Under the pieces are notes generated by a model. That model did no database searches, was not told where the DNA came from, and saw only the letters and a list, made by a program, of their open reading frames with translations. Both the position numbers and the translations under genes were made by a program. This document shows, piece by piece, positions 36,884-40,406 of a stretch of DNA of 40,406 nt (positions are counted from its first letter, which is position 1; each line of letters starts with the position of its first letter). The DNA lies in assembly GCA_902576045.1 (NCBI GenBank), contig CACGTU010000009.1:1-40406 (forward strand). The letters are read 5' to 3'. The DNA comes from an uncultured Pelagibacteraceae bacterium. Its GTDB lineage: Bacteria; Pseudomonadota; Alphaproteobacteria; Pelagibacterales; Pelagibacteraceae.

Positions 36884-38047
36884 ATGAAAAAAAAAATACT
36901 ACTTTTAGGTTCGACTGGCTCCATAGGCAAATCATCTTTAAATATAATTAGAAATTATAAATCTAAACTTAAAATTGTAGCTTTATCGACAAACAAAAAT
37001 ATTAGTTTAATTGTTAAGCAGTCAAAAGAATTTAAAGTAAAAAATCTAATTATAAATGATTTTGAAAGTTATAAAAAAATTTTAAATTTTGGTTTAAATA
37101 AAAAAATTAAAATTTTTAACAATATTGATGATTTTTTGAAGATAAATAAAATAAAATTTGATGTCACTATCGTTGGTATATCTGGATTTGATGGTTTGGA
37201 TCCAACACTAAAAGTAATTCCTTATTCAAAAAATTTATCGAGTGCTAATAAAGAGTCAATAATATGTGGTTGGAAATTTATCAATAACAAGTTAAAAAAA
37301 TATAAAACTAATTTTATCCCCCTAGACTCAGAACACTTTTCTATTTGGTCTTTAATAAAAAATTCTAATCATAAAATGATCTCAAAAATATATTTAACAG
37401 CATCTGGAGGACCTTTTTTAAATAAATCAAAAAGCAAAATTAAAAATGCTAAAGTTTCTGATGTACTTAAGCATCCAAACTGGAATATGGGTCACAAAAT
37501 ATCTGTAGACTCAGCAACTTTGATGAACAAGTTATTTGAACTTATAGAAGCTTCAAAAATATTTAATTTACCGATAAATAAATTTGACGTTATTATCCAC
37601 CCAAAATCATATGTTCACGCTTTAGTTAATTTTAAAAATGGTCTTTCAAAAATTCTTATTCATGATACACAAATGGAAATACCCATTTTTAATTCAATTT
37701 TTGATAAAACAACTGAGTCATATAAAAAAAATAAAGATATAAACTTTAAAAATTTAAATGGTGTAAATTTTATTAAACCATCTAATTTAATTTTTCCATT
37801 ATTTAAGCTTGTTAAACGATATAAAAGAAAAGATTCATTCTATGAGATAATTCTTGTAACTGTAAATGATTATTTTGTTACAAAATTTCTTAATGGCAAT
37901 ATTAATTTTCAAAAAATGCAAATTAAAATGTTAGAAAAACTTAAAGATCCGTACTTATCAAAATATTACAATAAGTGTCCAAAGAAAATAAATGATATAT
38001 ATATGATTGTTAATAAAATAAAAAATTACCTATATGAAAAAGAATAA
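36884..38047 (+). CDS. dxr: 1-deoxy-D-xylulose 5-phosphate reductoisomerase
   Basis: A 387-residue NADPH-dependent enzyme making 2-C-methyl-D-erythritol 4-phosphate, the committed step of the non-mevalonate isoprenoid pathway that feeds UppS two genes upstream. NADPH loop GSTGSIGKSS lies at 8-17, SANKESIICGW is in the middle, the metal-binding PLDSEHFSIW and NMGHKISVDSATLMNKLFEL blocks are intact, and the flexible loop GGPF is present. A run of ten A follows the ATG. It overlaps bamA by 14 bases, so rseP, usually found between them, is absent. Confidence 0.96.
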   Translation: MKKKILLLGSTGSIGKSSLNIIRNYKSKLKIVALSTNKNISLIVKQSKEFKVKNLIINDFESYKKILNFGLNKKIKIFNNIDDFLKINKIKFDVTIVGISGFDGLDPTLKVIPYSKNLSSANKESIICGWKFINNKLKKYKTNFIPLDSEHFSIWSLIKNSNHKMISKIYLTASGGPFLNKSKSKIKNAKVSDVLKHPNWNMGHKISVDSATLMNKLFELIEASKIFNLPINKFDVIIHPKSYVHALVNFKNGLSKILIHDTQMEIPIFNSIFDKTTESYKKNKDINFKNLNGVNFIKPSNLIFPLFKLVKRYKRKDSFYEIILVTVNDYFVTKFLNGNINFQKMQIKMLEKLKDPYLSKYYNKCPKKINDIYMIVNKIKNYLYEKE

Positions 38048-40292
38048 ACTTTTTAATAAAACAAAATTTTTAGCATTATTATTTGCAATAAAATTTTTCA
38101 CCATTACAAGTGCATTATCTGAGCAATTAAAAAGTATTGATATTGAAGGTAACGAAAGATTAGCAGATGAAACTATAATATTATTTTCTAACTTAAAAAT
38201 TGGTGATGATATAGATGCAAATATTATAAATAACACATTTAAAAATCTTTTTCAGACAGATTATTTTAAAGATTTAAAAATTAGATTTAATTCAGGGAAA
38301 TTGAATATTATCGTAAAAGAAAATCCTATTATTAGCGAAATAAAAATCAAAGGTATAAAAAATAAATCTCTCTTAAAAGAGCTAGAAAAAATTGTACGTA
38401 AAACAGAAAAATATCCTTTTATTAACTCGAATATTATGAGTCAAAAAAATCAATTAAACAATATAGTGAGAATAAATGGTTTTTACTTCGCCGATATTAA
38501 AACTGAAATTATTAATAACAGCAACAATTCAATAGATTTAGTGTATGATTTTAATTTAGGTAAAAGAGCAAAAATAAATGAAATTATTTTTACTGGCAAT
38601 AAGGTATTTAAAAGCAGAAAACTTAGAAAAATAATTTTATCTGAGGAAACGCGTGCTTGGAAATTTATAACAAAAAATAAATATTTAAATCCAAATAGAA
38701 TATCAACAGATGTAAATTTATTAAATAAATTTTATAAAAATAGAGGATATTATAACGTCAAAATTAAATCTTCTTACGCAACTGTTGAGAATAATAAAAA
38801 TTTTAAATTAATTTTCTCTATTGATTCAGGTGAAAAATTTTATTTTAATGATTTTTTTTTAAATATCACAGATGATTTTGCTGATAAAAACTTTACTAAA
38901 ATTAATGATTTATTCAAAAAATTAAAAGGTTCTTATTATTCAATAAAATCAATAAATGAAATTAAAAACGAAATTGATAAGATTGCTTTACAAAAAGAAT
39001 TTGTATTTATAGATGCTAAATTTGAAGAAAATATAATTGACCAAAATAAAATTAATGTCAGTTTTTTTTTAGACCAACTTGATAGATCCTATGTTGACAA
39101 AATAAATATCTTCGGTAATTTTATTACAGAGGAAAAAGTAATAAGAAATTCTTTGATTGTTGATGAAGGAGATCCTTACAATAAAATATTATTTGATAAA
39201 TCAATTAATAACATAAAATCATCAGGAATATTCAAAAAAGTTAAAAGTAAAATCATAAATTCTAAAAATAATAATAACAAAGTCATTAATATAACAGTTG
39301 AAGAAAAACCAACAGGTGAAATTTTTGCTGGTGTTGGAACTGGTACAGGTGGTTCATCATTTTCTGCAGGTTTAAAGGAAAAAAATTATTTAGGTAAAGC
39401 TATAACACTAGATACAAATTTTGCTTTATCAGATGATGAGGTAAGAGGAAAATTTAGTGTATTAAACCCAAATTTTAGAAATTCTGATAGATCTTTAAAT
39501 ACAACAATTGAGAGCACGGTCTCAGATTTCATGTCAACGAGTGGTTACAAAACTACAAGAACAGGCTTGAGTTTTGGTACGGGATTTGAACAATTCCAAG
39601 ATGTATATGTTAATTTTGATGTTTCAAATTATTATGAAAAATTAGTAACATCAGACAATGCCTCTGAAATAAAAAAAAAACAAGAAGGTGATTATTTTGA
39701 AAATTTATTTTTGTATTCAATCACATTAAATAAACTTAATCAGAACTTTCAGCCAACCGACGGCTTCTTTACTAAATTTACTCAGTCAGTTCCTATTTAT
39801 TCAGATGATAACTCTTTCGAAAATACTTTAACAGCTTCTAAATATCATTCAATGACAGAAAATTTTCTTTTAGCAGGAAAATTATTTTTAAAAGCAGTTA
39901 ACTCGATAGATGGAGATGTTAGAGTTTCGAAAAGAGTTTATATACCATCAAGTAGATTGAGAGGATTTGAGTCAGGTAAAGTTGGACCAAAAGACGGCTC
40001 TCAGTATATTGGTGGTAATTATGGCGCAGCTATTAATTTCACATCTTCGTTTCCAAATTTTTTTAACGAGTTTGAAAATCTTGATTTTAATTTATTTGTC
40101 GATGCAGCTAATTTATGGCATGTAGATTATGATAACACGTTAGACTCTGATAAAATTAGATCTTCAACAGGAGTTGCTGTTGATTGGTTCACAGCTATTG
40201 GGCCGTTATCTTTCTCTTATGCGATACCAATTACTGATGCGAGTTCTGATAAAACTGAATCATTTAGATTTCAAATTGGAACATCTTTTTGA
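38034..40292 (+). CDS. bamA: Outer membrane protein assembly factor BamA
   Basis: A 752-residue Omp85 protein that inserts beta-barrel proteins into the outer membrane. A signal peptide (about 1-29, ending TSALS) is followed by POTRA repeats (up to about residue 420; LKSIDIEGNERLADE starts the first, DKINIFGNFITEEKVIRNS begins a late one), then the C-terminal barrel. The RLRGFESGKVGPKDG loop is the conserved (V/L)RGF motif that folds into the barrel, and the protein ends FQIGTSF with a terminal Phe. Its ATG lies within dxr, and its TGA overlaps the ATG of the OmpH/Skp gene. Confidence 0.96.
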   Translation: MKKNKLFNKTKFLALLFAIKFFTITSALSEQLKSIDIEGNERLADETIILFSNLKIGDDIDANIINNTFKNLFQTDYFKDLKIRFNSGKLNIIVKENPIISEIKIKGIKNKSLLKELEKIVRKTEKYPFINSNIMSQKNQLNNIVRINGFYFADIKTEIINNSNNSIDLVYDFNLGKRAKINEIIFTGNKVFKSRKLRKIILSEETRAWKFITKNKYLNPNRISTDVNLLNKFYKNRGYYNVKIKSSYATVENNKNFKLIFSIDSGEKFYFNDFFLNITDDFADKNFTKINDLFKKLKGSYYSIKSINEIKNEIDKIALQKEFVFIDAKFEENIIDQNKINVSFFLDQLDRSYVDKINIFGNFITEEKVIRNSLIVDEGDPYNKILFDKSINNIKSSGIFKKVKSKIINSKNNNNKVINITVEEKPTGEIFAGVGTGTGGSSFSAGLKEKNYLGKAITLDTNFALSDDEVRGKFSVLNPNFRNSDRSLNTTIESTVSDFMSTSGYKTTRTGLSFGTGFEQFQDVYVNFDVSNYYEKLVTSDNASEIKKKQEGDYFENLFLYSITLNKLNQNFQPTDGFFTKFTQSVPIYSDDNSFENTLTASKYHSMTENFLLAGKLFLKAVNSIDGDVRVSKRVYIPSSRLRGFESGKVGPKDGSQYIGGNYGAAINFTSSFPNFFNEFENLDFNLFVDAANLWHVDYDNTLDSDKIRSSTGVAVDWFTAIGPLSFSYAIPITDASSDKTESFRFQIGTSF

Positions 40293-40406
40293 TGAAATTC
40301 ATTTTTTTTATTATTTTAACAATTTTTAATTTTAAAACTGCATTTTCAAATGAAAAGATAGCTTTTATTGATTTAAATTATATTATGAATAACTCTTTGG
40401 CCGGAA
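40292..40406 (+). CDS. skp: OmpH/Skp family periplasmic chaperone, 3'-truncated by the window edge
   Basis: Only 38 codons are seen. A signal peptide (hydrophobic run IFFIILTIF, likely cleavage after TAFS) is followed by KIAFIDLNYIMNNSLAG, which matches the first strand and helix of OmpH/Skp proteins. The position directly after bamA (TGATG overlap) is the standard place for this chaperone, which carries unfolded outer-membrane proteins to BamA. Confidence 0.82.
   Translation, partial: MKFIFFIILTIFNFKTAFSNEKIAFIDLNYIMNNSLAG

Noticed and set aside
1-40406. CRISPR arrays, insertion sequences, prophage, integrons or toxin-antitoxin modules
   Set aside because: No spaced direct repeats, transposase or integrase motifs or small paired toxin-antitoxin genes were seen on either strand; the window is core chromosome.

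Overview
This window is a block of core chromosome from a very AT-rich, gene-dense alphaproteobacterium. The best fit is the SAR11 clade (Pelagibacterales). The reasons are strong lysine/asparagine/isoleucine bias in the proteins, almost no intergenic space, short versions of several enzymes (BirA, CdsA, ProS), and an alphaproteobacterial gene order (tig-clpP-clpX-lon, two tRNAs, nuoA-N, birA-coaX-rnj-DUF1467-proS-lolC-lolD-dnaE, then rpsB-tsf-frr-uppS-cdsA-dxr-bamA-skp). The clade call is an inference from style and synteny; no marker such as 16S rRNA is present.

Layout. Bases 1-3203 hold a small accessory-like set: the 3' part of a circularly permuted ATP-grasp gene, a YbgC-type thioesterase, a family 5 uracil-DNA glycosylase on the minus strand, an exported histidine phosphatase, a 46-residue basic ORF, and a minus-strand pair (DUF1289 protein plus a 55-residue membrane protein). 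Bases 3290-9265 hold tRNA-Leu(TAG) followed closely by trigger factor, ClpP, ClpX and Lon, a protein folding and quality-control island. tRNA-Val(TAC) and tRNA-Asp(GTC) follow.

From 9558 to 33229, 22 genes run on the plus strand with no gap above 6 bases and many overlaps. They are the full 14-subunit NADH:quinone oxidoreductase (nuoA-N) and then biotin ligase, type III pantothenate kinase, RNase J, a DUF1467 membrane protein, prolyl-tRNA synthetase, the LolC/E permease and LolD ATPase, and the DNA polymerase III alpha subunit. A 125-base spacer with a promoter-like element and a foldable leader precedes rpsB. The last block (rpsB, tsf, frr, uppS, cdsA, dxr, bamA and the start of an OmpH/Skp gene) covers translation, undecaprenyl and phospholipid precursors, isoprenoid synthesis and outer-membrane assembly. 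Compared with the usual order, pyrH (between tsf and frr), rseP (between dxr and bamA) and hupB (after lon) are absent here.

I found no mobile element, CRISPR array, phage gene, toxin-antitoxin pair or defence island, and no convincing undescribed multi-gene system. The points most worth a second look are the rpsB leader, the tRNA-to-mRNA junction before tig, the very long gapless gene run, the missing canonical neighbours, the long A tracts and altered motif in uppS, and two small ORFs. No gene-free stretch exceeds 300 bases; the longest is 33230-33354.
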